In this document: in pieces, positions 1-8,510 of the stretch
Numbering within the stretch: the first letter of the stretch is position 1
Layout of the letters: every line of letters begins with the position of its first letter
Assembly: GCA_963796495.1 (NCBI GenBank)
Contig: CAWCLU010000001.1
Span: forward strand, 3,782,001 to 3,846,000
DNA: 64,000 nucleotides
Reading direction: 5' to 3'
Origin: JAKASX01 sp963796495
GTDB lineage: Bacteria > Acidobacteriota > Terriglobia > Acidiferrales > UBA7541
The notes under the pieces: generated by a model
The model's database searches: none
The model's input: the letters and a program-made list of their open reading frames with translations, nothing else
Told to the model about the DNA's origin: nothing
Program-made: the position numbers and the translations under genes

Positions 1-52
1 GGCCTGATTTCCGTCAACGCTGGATGTCTTGGAGGGCCTGTTGGGGCACCGC

Positions 53-1375
53 TCAGGCCGCGCGGGGCCGGCGGCGCAGCGCCAGGCCGGCAATCACCCA
101 CAAACCCAGCGCCAGATATTCCTGTGCCGAAAAATGGCCGGGGATCGCCGGAACCACTTTCATCAGCACCAGCCACAGCGCCACCAGCGCACCCGGCAGG
201 GCCACCGACGCCTGCCGCGCCCCGGGCCGCATCGCCAGATACGCCAGGCAGGTGGCCAGCCACCCGGTGGCCGAGGCGAGCGAGCCGACCTCGGTGATCG
301 GCACGAGGATCGATTCGCCGAGGAGCACCGCCGCGGCCGAAACGATGCCCACGCCCAGAATCGCCGCCGCCGGCGCGCGGGTCTTCTCGTGCACCTTGCC
401 CAGCCGCCCGGCCAGCATTCCCCGCCGACCGAGAGCAAATAACAGCCGGCTCGCCGCCACCAGATTCCCGTTGAACACCTTCACGAGCGAAAACAGCGCC
501 GCGGCGAATATCACGCTCACGATCCACCGGCTGCCGAGCGCCCGTTCGAAAGCGACGGCCGTGGCGAAATTCTGTTTCACGAGCGACGGCCAGTGTCCCA
601 CGTAGCCGACGACGGCGATGACTGACGTATAAAAGAGGGTGCCCACGATGATCGCCAGCAGAATCGCGTGGAAAAATCCCCGCGAGCGGAATTCCGGCGC
701 GGCCTCCTCGGCGCATTTCGGCACCGCTTCGAACCCGGTCATGAAATACGGCACGATCTGCAGCACCAGCAGAACGGAAACCCAGCCGCTGTGGCTGAAA
801 AGAGGATGCAGATTCGCGAGTTTCCCGCGCGCCACGCCGAACGAGCCGAACAGCGCGAATAGCGCGAGCAGCAGGAACGTCATCCAGTTCTGAAACGTGG
901 CGCTCGAACGGATGCCGCGACAGTTCAGCCAGGTCAGCCCAGCCACCAGAGCGAGGCCCACAACCAGGTGAGGAAGGTAGACCGTGTCGCCGCCGACGCG
1001 GTAGAGCGGGAGGCTGTCCAGCCAGGGAAAGATGAAGGCCGCGATTTTCCCGATCGCGACCGCTTCCCACGGGCACACGATCCCGTAGGCCAGCACCATC
1101 ATCCAGCCGGTGAGGAAGCTGACGATTTCCGGGAATACCTGCCGCGTATAGGCGATCTCGCTCGCCGAATCGGGCATCGCCATCGCCAGCTGTCCGTAGA
1201 CGTAACCGATCGGAATCAGCGCCGCGCCGCCCAGCGCAAATCCCAACACCCCGCCGAGCGGCCCGCCGCGGCTCAGCCAGTCGCCCATCACCACGAGCCA
1301 GCCGACGCCGATCATCGTCCCGAAGGACAGCGTGAAATAGTCGAGCGTGCGGAGTCTGCGTGCGAGCGTCGCCAT
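53..1375 (-). CDS. APC-family amino acid permease
   Basis: Predicted inner-membrane amino acid/polyamine transporter of about 440 residues. The N-terminus carries the APC signature region (TLSFGTMIGVGWLVVMGDW), in which a glycine-rich broken helix 1 binds substrate in this superfamily. The rest is a run of hydrophobic segments consistent with about 12 helices, ending in a short basic tail (RRRPRAA). An ATG at 1399 is also in frame, but it overlaps a good -10 box (TATGAT), so the ATG at 1375 with GGAA just upstream is preferred. The substrate cannot be read from the sequence. It diverges from the acyl-activating fusion at 1498. Confidence 0.85.
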   Translation of the reverse strand: MATLARRLRTLDYFTLSFGTMIGVGWLVVMGDWLSRGGPLGGVLGFALGGAALIPIGYVYGQLAMAMPDSASEIAYTRQVFPEIVSFLTGWMMVLAYGIVCPWEAVAIGKIAAFIFPWLDSLPLYRVGGDTVYLPHLVVGLALVAGLTWLNCRGIRSSATFQNWMTFLLLALFALFGSFGVARGKLANLHPLFSHSGWVSVLLVLQIVPYFMTGFEAVPKCAEEAAPEFRSRGFFHAILLAIIVGTLFYTSVIAVVGYVGHWPSLVKQNFATAVAFERALGSRWIVSVIFAAALFSLVKVFNGNLVAASRLLFALGRRGMLAGRLGKVHEKTRAPAAAILGVGIVSAAAVLLGESILVPITEVGSLASATGWLATCLAYLAMRPGARQASVALPGALVALWLVLMKVVPAIPGHFSAQEYLALGLWVIAGLALRRRPRAA

Positions 1376-1394
1376 CGAGTTCCGTTCCCGGCGC

Positions 1395-1422
1395 ATCATA
1401 GCAGCCCTCGCCGGCCAGCCAA
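1395..1422 (-). promoter_or_regulatory. Probable sigma70-type promoter of the APC permease gene
   Basis: On the minus strand TTGGCT and TATGAT are 16 nt apart, ending about 20 nt before the ATG at 1375. The -10 overlaps the alternative ATG at 1399, which argues for the downstream start. Confidence 0.45.
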
Positions 1423-1497
1423 GCCGTTTCCTTCCGCCCGCATTCGGCGACCGGCTGGCCCTTTCCCCAGGCCACGGAAGATGTAAGACTGAGGCCG

Positions 1498-4065
1498 ATG
1501 CGCCGCGCCTCTCTCGCCGATTCCATCGCCGATTTCAGCCGCCATGGTCGCGCGATCGCCCTCGTTCATCACCGCGGCTACCGCATGGAGCGCTGGTCGT
1601 ACGCTGACCTGCTAGGCGCCTCGGTTCGCTTCGCGCGGGAACTCGCGGCGCGCGGCATCGCGAAAGGCGACCGCATCCTTCTGTGGGGCGAGAATTCAGC
1701 CGAATGGGTGGCGGCATTTCTCGGTTGCGCGCTTTCGGGCGTGATCGCTGTGCCGATGGACCGTGGCGCAACGCCGGAATTCGTCACCCGCGTCGCGGCC
1801 CAGGTTCAGCCACGGCTCGCCGCGCTCGGCCGAGGGCAGCCGGCCGCCGGTATCGCGGCGCCGGTCCTTGTTCTCGAGGAACTGCGCGAAATCGTGGCCG
1901 CCCATCCCGCCGAGCCGCTGCCGCGCGCCGCAGTCTCGCGCGACGACGCACTCGAAATCGTCTTCACTTCCGGAACCACCGCCGAGCCGCGCGGCGTCGT
2001 CATCTCGCACGGCAATTTCCTCGCGAATCTCGAACCGCTCGAAACCGAAATCCGTAAATACGATCGCTACGAGCGTTTCTTCCATCCGATCCGCTTCCTG
2101 AATCTCCTGCCGCTCAGCCACGTCTTCGGCCAGTTCATGGGGATCTTCGTTCCGCCGCTTCTGGGCGGCACGATTTTGCTGCTCGATACGCTCAATCCCG
2201 GCGAAGTCGAGCGCGTGATCCGGCGCGAGCGGGTATCGGTGCTGGTGACGGTGCCGCGCCTGGTGGAAAGCCTGCGCGACAAGATCGAGCGCGACCTGGA
2301 AGCCGAAGGCCGCATCGAAAATTTCCGCCGCGAATTTGCCCACGCCGAGCATGAGCATTTTCTACGCCGCTGGTGGCGTTTCCGCCGCATCCATCGCCGC
2401 TTCGGCTGGAAATTCTGGGCGTTCATCTCCGGCGGCGCGGCGCTGCCGGAGGCGGCGGAAAAATTCTGGACGAGGCTCGGCTACGCCGTGATTCAGGGCT
2501 ACGGGCTCACCGAAACCGCCTCGCTCGTCACCGTTCAGCACCCGTTCCAGCTCGCGAAAGGATCGATCGGCAAGGCGCTGCCCGGCCGCGAAATCAAACT
2601 TTCCGAAACCGGCGAAATTCTGGTGCGCGGGGAAAGCGTGGCCAAAGGCTACTGGTCTGCGCGCGGCGGAGGACTCGAGCCGGTGGTTCGGGACGAGGGC
2701 TGGTTCCACACCGGCGACCTGGGCGTCGCGGACGCGGCCGGCAACCTTTATTTCAAGGGACGGCGGAAAAACGTGATCGTCACGCCGGCCGGGCTGAACG
2801 TCTATCCCGAGGATCTCGAAGCGGCGTTGCGCCAGCGGCCCGAGGTGCGCGACGCGGTGGTCATCGGGATCGAGCGCGACGGCAACGCCGAGCCGTGCGC
2901 GGTGCTGCTGCTACGCGAACCGAACGCCGACGCGGCCGAAGACGCCGTGCGCGCCGCCAACGAACAACTCGCCGATTACCAGCAGATTCGCCGCTGGCAC
3001 ATCTGGCCCGAGGACGATTTCCCGCGCACGCCCACGCGGAAGCCACAGCTTCACATCATCGCCAGCGCCGTTCGCGAGGCGCTCGGCGTTGCCGTACCGG
3101 CCACCGGCGCACCTGAAGCACCGGCCGCAACCGGCGGTCTCGCCGAACTCGTTACCCGCATCACCGGCCGCCCGGTCGAAGAGCTGAAGCCCGGGGCCAG
3201 CCTGGCGCGCGACCTGAATCTCAGCTCGATCGAGCGCGTCGAGCTGCTCGCCGCGCTCGAAGACCGCTATCAGGTGGAGTTGAACGAGAGCCAGTTCACC
3301 GAAGCTACCACGGTCGGCGAACTCGACCGGCTTCTCCGCGAGCCCACGGCGCGCCGATCCGATTACGTTTATCCGCACTGGACGCAGCGCTGGCCTGTCA
3401 GTTGGATTCGCTTCGGCGTCTACTACCTGCTGGCCTGGCCGGCGACGTTGCTGCTCGGCTATCCATCCGTTCGCGGCCGCGACCGCTTGGCCGGCCTGGA
3501 CGGGCCGGTGCTCTTCGTCTCTAACCACGTGACGAGCATCGACGTTGCTTTCCTTCTCGCCGCGCTGCCCGCTCGTTTCCGTAACCGGCTGGCGGTGGCG
3601 ATGGTGGGAGAGCGGCTGGCCGATATGCGCCACGCGCCTCGCGAGCGCAACTTCCTCTACCGGTGGTATCAGCGGACGCTCTACGCGCTGGTCGTCGCGC
3701 TCTTCAATGTCTTCCCGCTGCCGCAGCGCGCCGGTTTCCGCGACAGTTTCGCATTCGCCGGCGAGTCCGCCGATCGCGGCTACAACCTGCTCGTTTTTCC
3801 CGAAGGCGGCCTCACGCGCGACGGCAGCATCCAGCCGTTTCGCGCCGGTATCGGCATGCTCGCAAACGGCCTGCGCCTGACCGTGGTTCCTCTCCGCATC
3901 GACGGCCTCTTCCCCTTGCGCCTGGCCCGTCGCAAAACCGCTCGCCCTGGCCAGATTCGGATAACGATAGGCGAGCCGGTGCGCTTCGAGCCGGAAGCCG
4001 ATCCGGAGGAAATCGCGCGGGAGCTGGAGCGCCGAGTCGTTGCACTCGGCGACGGGAACCTGTGA
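1498..4065 (+). CDS. Acyl-activating enzyme / acyl carrier protein / PlsC acyltransferase fusion
   Basis: An 855-residue three-domain protein. Residues ~15-510 are an AMP-forming acyl-CoA/acyl-ACP synthetase with the P-loop-like motif FTSGTTAEPRG (~156), the YGLTE motif and the hinge/lysine region (FKGRRKNVIV). Residues ~540-610 form an acyl carrier domain (LARDLNLSSIERVELL) in which Ser577 is the expected phosphopantetheine site. A hydrophobic segment at ~635-655 leads to a PlsC/LPLAT domain with NHVTSID (N676-H677-x4-D682) and FPEGG (~768). The order suggests that a fatty acid is activated, loaded on the built-in carrier and transferred to lysophospholipid at the membrane, as in Aas (which has the opposite domain order and no ACP). 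Chain length and acceptor are unknown. Confidence 0.85.
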   Translation: MRRASLADSIADFSRHGRAIALVHHRGYRMERWSYADLLGASVRFARELAARGIAKGDRILLWGENSAEWVAAFLGCALSGVIAVPMDRGATPEFVTRVAAQVQPRLAALGRGQPAAGIAAPVLVLEELREIVAAHPAEPLPRAAVSRDDALEIVFTSGTTAEPRGVVISHGNFLANLEPLETEIRKYDRYERFFHPIRFLNLLPLSHVFGQFMGIFVPPLLGGTILLLDTLNPGEVERVIRRERVSVLVTVPRLVESLRDKIERDLEAEGRIENFRREFAHAEHEHFLRRWWRFRRIHRRFGWKFWAFISGGAALPEAAEKFWTRLGYAVIQGYGLTETASLVTVQHPFQLAKGSIGKALPGREIKLSETGEILVRGESVAKGYWSARGGGLEPVVRDEGWFHTGDLGVADAAGNLYFKGRRKNVIVTPAGLNVYPEDLEAALRQRPEVRDAVVIGIERDGNAEPCAVLLLREPNADAAEDAVRAANEQLADYQQIRRWHIWPEDDFPRTPTRKPQLHIIASAVREALGVAVPATGAPEAPAATGGLAELVTRITGRPVEELKPGASLARDLNLSSIERVELLAALEDRYQVELNESQFTEATTVGELDRLLREPTARRSDYVYPHWTQRWPVSWIRFGVYYLLAWPATLLLGYPSVRGRDRLAGLDGPVLFVSNHVTSIDVAFLLAALPARFRNRLAVAMVGERLADMRHAPRERNFLYRWYQRTLYALVVALFNVFPLPQRAGFRDSFAFAGESADRGYNLLVFPEGGLTRDGSIQPFRAGIGMLANGLRLTVVPLRIDGLFPLRLARRKTARPGQIRITIGEPVRFEPEADPEEIARELERRVVALGDGNL

Positions 4066-4124
4066 TATGGTGTGCGAACCCGGCGCGCCCGGCGCGCGGA
4101 GAATCTTCGGCTCGGAGCCCTGTC

Positions 4125-6008
4125 ATGCGCCAGTCGAGACCGACGTTCGTTCTGTTTGCAGCCGTTCTGCTCGCCCTTCCGCTGTGGCTTGGCCTTTCCA
4201 GACAATCGGCGGCGCAGCAGCAGCCGAGTTTCGCCGAGCTGTTCACCAAGCGCGACGCGATGATCCCGATGCGCGACGGCATCCAGCTGCACACGGAGAT
4301 TTACACGCCGAAAAACGCAGCCGGCCAGCTCCCGTTCCTGATCACGCGCACGCCTTACGGCCTGAGCGATGATTCCGAGGGCTATTCGCGGCTGCTGAAT
4401 CTCTATCGCGCGATGTTTCCCGACGGCTACATTTTCGTTTTCCAGGACATCCGCGGCCGTTACAAATCACAAGGGAAATTCGTGATGAATCGCGATCCCT
4501 GCGAGCCGGCGCGCGCCGGCTGCATCGACGAAGGGACCGATACCTACGACACGATCGACTGGCTGCTGAAAAATGTGCCGGACAACAACGGCCGCGCCGG
4601 TCTACTCGGCATCTCCTATGGCGGCTGGCTGACGGCGATGGCTCTGCTGCATCCGCATCCGGCGCTGAAGGCCGCTTCCGAACAGGCTTCGTCCGCCGAC
4701 ATGTTCCTCGGCGACGATTTCCACCACAACGGCGCCTTCCGCCTGAGCTACGGCTTCGAATACGCCGCGATGATGGAGACCGGAAAAGAGAATTACCTTT
4801 TTCCTTTCGACCGCTACGACACTTTCGACTGGTATCTGCGCCTCGGCCCGCTTTCGAACGTCGACCAGCTCTACTTCCACGGCCGCATTCCCACCTGGGA
4901 GAATTTCGTTCATCACCCAAATTACGACGCTTTCTGGAAACGCCAGGCGACGTGGCCCTATTTTGAAAACCTGACGCTCACGGTGCCGAATCTGAACGTC
5001 GCCGGATGGTGGGACCAGGAGGATTTCTAGGGCCCGGTGCGCATCTACGAGGCTTCCGAAAAACACGACGTACACCATAACAATTACCTCGTCGTCGGCC
5101 CCTGGAACCACGGCGGCTGGTCGCGCGGAGCGGGATCAAGTCTCGGCCCGGTGCAATTTGGCATGCCGACCAGCCAGTATTTCCGGCGGCAGATCCAGGC
5201 GAAGTGGTTTGCCTACTGGCTGAAGGACAAAGGAAAGCTGCCGGTCGAGAAAGCACTCACATTCCAAACCGGCACGAATCAATGGAAACAATATTCGGCA
5301 TGGCCGCCGGTCCAGGACATCGTTCACCGCAAACTCTATTTCCGCAGCGGCGAACGCCTGGCCTTCGCCCCGCCCTCGCAAACCGGTGCGCAAGCGTTCG
5401 ATAGCTACGTTTCCGATCCCGCGTTTCCGGTCCCGTATCGCCACCGGCCCGTCCAGGAAACCTACGGACCGGGCAGCCACTGGTACACCTGGCTCGTCGA
5501 GGATCAGCGCTTCGTTTACCTGCGTCCCGGCGTCGTCGCCTGGGAAACCCCCGTGCTCGATCACGACGTCACGGTGACGGGCGACATCGTCGCGCATCTC
5601 TTCGCCTCCACGACCGGCAGCGACAGCGACTGGGTGGTGAAGCTCATCGACGTCTATCCCGAGAGCTATCCCGAAGACGTGCCCATGAGCGGATACCAGC
5701 TCATGATCGCCGACGAGATTTTCCGCGGCCGTTTCCGCAAGAGCTTCGAGGATCCCTCGCCGATCACTCCCAACAAGGCGACTCCGTTCGTCATCGATCT
5801 CCACACGAACAATCACACGTTTCTGAAGGGCCATCGCATCATGGTGCAGGTGCAAAGCACCTGGTTCCCGCTCTACGATCGCAATCCGCAAAAATTCGTG
5901 CCGAACATTTTCGAAGCCAAGGCTTCCGACTATCAAAGGGCCACCCAGCGCATCTATCGCTCGCGCCGCTTCGCGTCCTATATCGACCTGCCGCTCGCTC
6001 AACACTGA
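4125..6008 (+). pseudogene. CocE/NonD-family (X-Pro dipeptidyl-peptidase S15) hydrolase interrupted by in-frame TAG
   Basis: Secreted alpha/beta-hydrolase of about 627 codons. A signal peptide (VLLALPLWLGLSRQSAAQ) precedes the S15 domain starting IPMRDGIQLHTEIY. Catalytic residues are visible: Ser164 in GISYGGW, Asp297 in AGWWDQEDF and His329 in GPWNHGGW. The C-terminal beta-sandwich domain follows. Codon 302 (5028-5030) is TAG, directly after the Asp motif. Relatives have EDFYGP here, so TAC to TAG, one base, explains it. The frame is otherwise open on both sides. If the stop is real, the product keeps Ser and Asp but loses the catalytic His and the C-terminal domain. A sequencing error is equally possible. 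Start: ATG at 4125, after the stop of the preceding gene. Confidence 0.85.
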
Positions 6009-6109
6009 ATCGCGCGCGCGGCTCTGCTTCATCGGGGCCGGCCCTGCCCCCTTGCTTTCTGGAACGAACAGGAGTAACAGAGAATAAACGAAGCGCGTGG
6101 GGTGGCCTC

Positions 6110-7129
6110 TTGCTGAATGTCCGGTTGCCTGGGCTTGCGATTCTCTCCCTTTTCCTAACGAGTGTCTCCGCGCATGGCCACGCAAATTCCAGCCAGTTTC
6201 ACCGGGAGATGGGAGCATCCCAGGTCAGCGGCTCGGTGAGCGGCGAACATGGGCTCCCGCTCCGCGCGGCTCGCGTGCAGCTGCAGTCGGTCGATGGTGG
6301 GTTCGCCCGAACCACCTATTCCGATTCCTCGGGTCACTTCTCCTTCGACAACGTGAGAGAAGGCAGTTATGTGGTTGCGATCGAGGCTTCCGGCTATCAA
6401 ACCGGCACCTGGTCCGTGCAAGTCGGCTACACTTCCTTGTTTGGATTGAGTTTCTCGCTGGTTCCGAAGGCTTCCGGTTCCACGCCCGCGGGAACATCGC
6501 CGAAAGGTTCGAACACGGTTTCGGTTCGCCAACTCCTCATTCCCAGGAAAGCGCGCAAGGAATACCAGAAAGCCGCCGAGAGCGAGGCGCGCGGCAAGAC
6601 CGGCGAAGCCATCCGGCACTGGAAGAAGTCGATCAAAATCTATCCGCAGTATGCGGACAGCTATATGCAACTCAGCAGGGTCTACGCCAATCAAGGTGAC
6701 TTTGCCAGCGCCACGGCCGCCGCCAAGCGGGCCGTCGCTCTCGACGGCAACAGCGCCGATGCCTACACCTATCTCGGCTACGCTTATCTGAAAGACCAGG
6801 ACTTTCCCAACGCCCAAAAGGCGTTCCAGCACGCCGTCCGGCTTTCCAATTCCGACTGGTTCAGCCAGTTCTGGCTCGGGCAACTGCTCCTCCAGCAGAA
6901 GGACGCTCAGGGCGCTTTCCCCTACCTGCTCCGTGCCTCGCAACTGAACCCAGGCATGCCCGAGGTCTACGTCCTTCTGTATAACGACCTGCTGACGCTC
7001 GGCCGCCGGAAGGACGCGCTCGCGGAACTCGATGACTTCCTCAAGCGGTTTCCAAAGGATCCGCTGGCCGCCACGGTGCGCGAGAAGCGCAAGGATCTCG
7101 AAAAGGCTCTGGCCGCCGGAGCCAACTGA
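6110..7129 (+). CDS. Exported CarboxypepD_reg-TPR protein, copy 1
   Basis: A 339-residue protein with a signal sequence (LAILSLFLTSVSAHGHA), a carboxypeptidase-regulatory-like beta domain at ~40-125 (VSGSVSGEHGLPLRAARVQL ...), a linker, and four or five TPR-type helical repeats from ~150 to the end (EAIRHWKKSIKIYPQYADSY). Such proteins usually scaffold periplasmic or outer-membrane assemblies; the partner is unknown. The best in-frame start is TTG at 6110, matching the TTG of the paralogue at 7355. An AGGAG sits about 35 nt upstream in both genes within a conserved leader, which is unusually far. Tandem duplicate of the next gene. Confidence 0.8.
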   Translation: MLNVRLPGLAILSLFLTSVSAHGHANSSQFHREMGASQVSGSVSGEHGLPLRAARVQLQSVDGGFARTTYSDSSGHFSFDNVREGSYVVAIEASGYQTGTWSVQVGYTSLFGLSFSLVPKASGSTPAGTSPKGSNTVSVRQLLIPRKARKEYQKAAESEARGKTGEAIRHWKKSIKIYPQYADSYMQLSRVYANQGDFASATAAAKRAVALDGNSADAYTYLGYAYLKDQDFPNAQKAFQHAVRLSNSDWFSQFWLGQLLLQQKDAQGAFPYLLRASQLNPGMPEVYVLLYNDLLTLGRRKDALAELDDFLKRFPKDPLAATVREKRKDLEKALAAGAN

Positions 7130-7354
7130 ATCCCGCGCTTTCCGCCGGCGCGCTCCTCGAGAACCCACAACATTTGCGACCCGGCACGACCGTGTGAAAA
7201 ATCCCTCCGCTCGATGGCGACGCCACCGCGATCGGCGATTTTCCCCGCTTTACGCTGAACGAGCCACTCGGCCTGCGGCCGGATTTGCCTCTTGATTCCG
7301 GCATCGAACAGGAGTAACACAGAAGAAACGGGGGAAACGGCGCGGGGTGCCGTT

Positions 7355-8368
7355 TTGAAAGTCTGGTTTGCTGTGATCAGCGTTGCCGTCTTGCTGTTCA
7401 CGGGTGTGTCCGCCCGGGGCGCAGCCAATGGCGGCCAAATGTTGGGATCGGGAAGAAGCGAAGTCAGCGGCACGGTGGACGCCGCAAACGGGGCCCCTCT
7501 TCCCATGATCCGCGTGGAACTCCAATCAACCATGGGCAGTCTCGCCATGACCGCCTTTACCAATTCCGCGGGCCATTTCATGTTCGCCGGCGTGCCTCAG
7601 GGCACCTATTCGGTTGTGATCAGGGCAGCCGGTTATGAGACCGGCAATTGGTCCATTGAAGTCGGCTACAACCCGACACTGAACCTGGTTCTCACCTTGA
7701 CGCCGGTCAGGTTCGGCCAGCCTCGCGAGGAGGCATTCGCCAAAGGGTCGGAAACCGTTTCGGTGCGTCAACTGCGCATCCCCGACAAGGCGCGCAAGGA
7801 ATTCCGCAAAGGCGTCGAGAGCGCATCTCGCGGCCAGACCGAGGAAGCCATCAAGCACTGGGAAAAGTCGATCCAGATCTATCCGCAGTTTGCGGAAAGC
7901 TACATGGAGTTAAGCAAGGTCTACGCCATTCGCGGCGATTTCGACCATGCCACCGACGCCGCCAAACGCGCCATCGACATCGACGGCAACGATGGCACTC
8001 CCTACGCCTATCTCGGTTTCGCGTATTTGAAGGCGAAGGACTTTCCCAAAGCGAAGGATGCTTTCCAGAATTCCGTCCGTCTTTCCGATTCCAACTGGTT
8101 CTCCCAGTTCTGGCTCGGAGATCTGCTGCTCAAACAGAAGAATTTCGAGGAAGCTTATCCGCACCTGCTCCGTGCCTCGCAACTCAATCCCGAGGAGCCT
8201 AAAGTCTACCTCATCCTCTATAACGATCTGGTCCTGCTCGACCGCCGGGAGGAAGCGCTGGCAAAAATCGATGAATTCCTCACGCGTTTCCCGAAAAATC
8301 CGGTGGCTGCCGAGGCTCGCGAAAAGCGCGATGCTCTCGCGAAAGATCTTGGCCAAGGAAACCACTGA
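7355..8368 (+). CDS. Exported CarboxypepD_reg-TPR protein, copy 2
   Basis: A 337-residue paralogue of the preceding gene with the same architecture: signal sequence (VWFAVISVAVLLFTGVSA), regulatory beta domain (VSGTVDAANGAPLPMIRVEL), then TPRs (EAIKHWEKSIQIYPQFAESY). The linker motif SVRQLRIPDKARKEF is nearly identical in both. An in-frame TTG at 7292 would add about 21 non-hydrophobic residues, so the TTG at 7355 directly before the signal sequence is preferred. The upstream leader CGAACAGGAGTAACA is shared with copy 1, so the duplicated unit included the 5' region. Divergence is too high for a recent duplication. Confidence 0.8.
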   Translation: MKVWFAVISVAVLLFTGVSARGAANGGQMLGSGRSEVSGTVDAANGAPLPMIRVELQSTMGSLAMTAFTNSAGHFMFAGVPQGTYSVVIRAAGYETGNWSIEVGYNPTLNLVLTLTPVRFGQPREEAFAKGSETVSVRQLRIPDKARKEFRKGVESASRGQTEEAIKHWEKSIQIYPQFAESYMELSKVYAIRGDFDHATDAAKRAIDIDGNDGTPYAYLGFAYLKAKDFPKAKDAFQNSVRLSDSNWFSQFWLGDLLLKQKNFEEAYPHLLRASQLNPEEPKVYLILYNDLVLLDRREEALAKIDEFLTRFPKNPVAAEAREKRDALAKDLGQGNH

Positions 8369-8443
8369 AACCCGGCTGCCGTTCCTCGCCGTCATTGCCG
8401 AGTTTCGCCACGGCCGGCCGCTAAAGCCGGCCTCTGCCCCATG

Positions 8444-8486
8444 AAAAAAGGCCGGCGCGCTCCGGGGAATCAGGAGTGCGCCGGCC
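8444..8486 (-). terminator. Rho-independent terminator of the tricorn protease gene
   Basis: On the minus strand a strong GC hairpin (GGCCGGCGC ... GCGCCGGCC, arms within 8450-8486) is followed directly by a run of six T (8449-8444). It lies 25 nt past the stop of the gene at 8511. Confidence 0.8.
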
Positions 8487-8510
8487 TGGTCATTGAAACC
8501 GCCTTCGCTG

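Noticed and set aside
5028..5030. TAG read as an amino acid (pyrrolysine or suppression)
   Set aside because: Family members have Tyr here, TAC to TAG is a single change, and no other gene shows an internal TAG.
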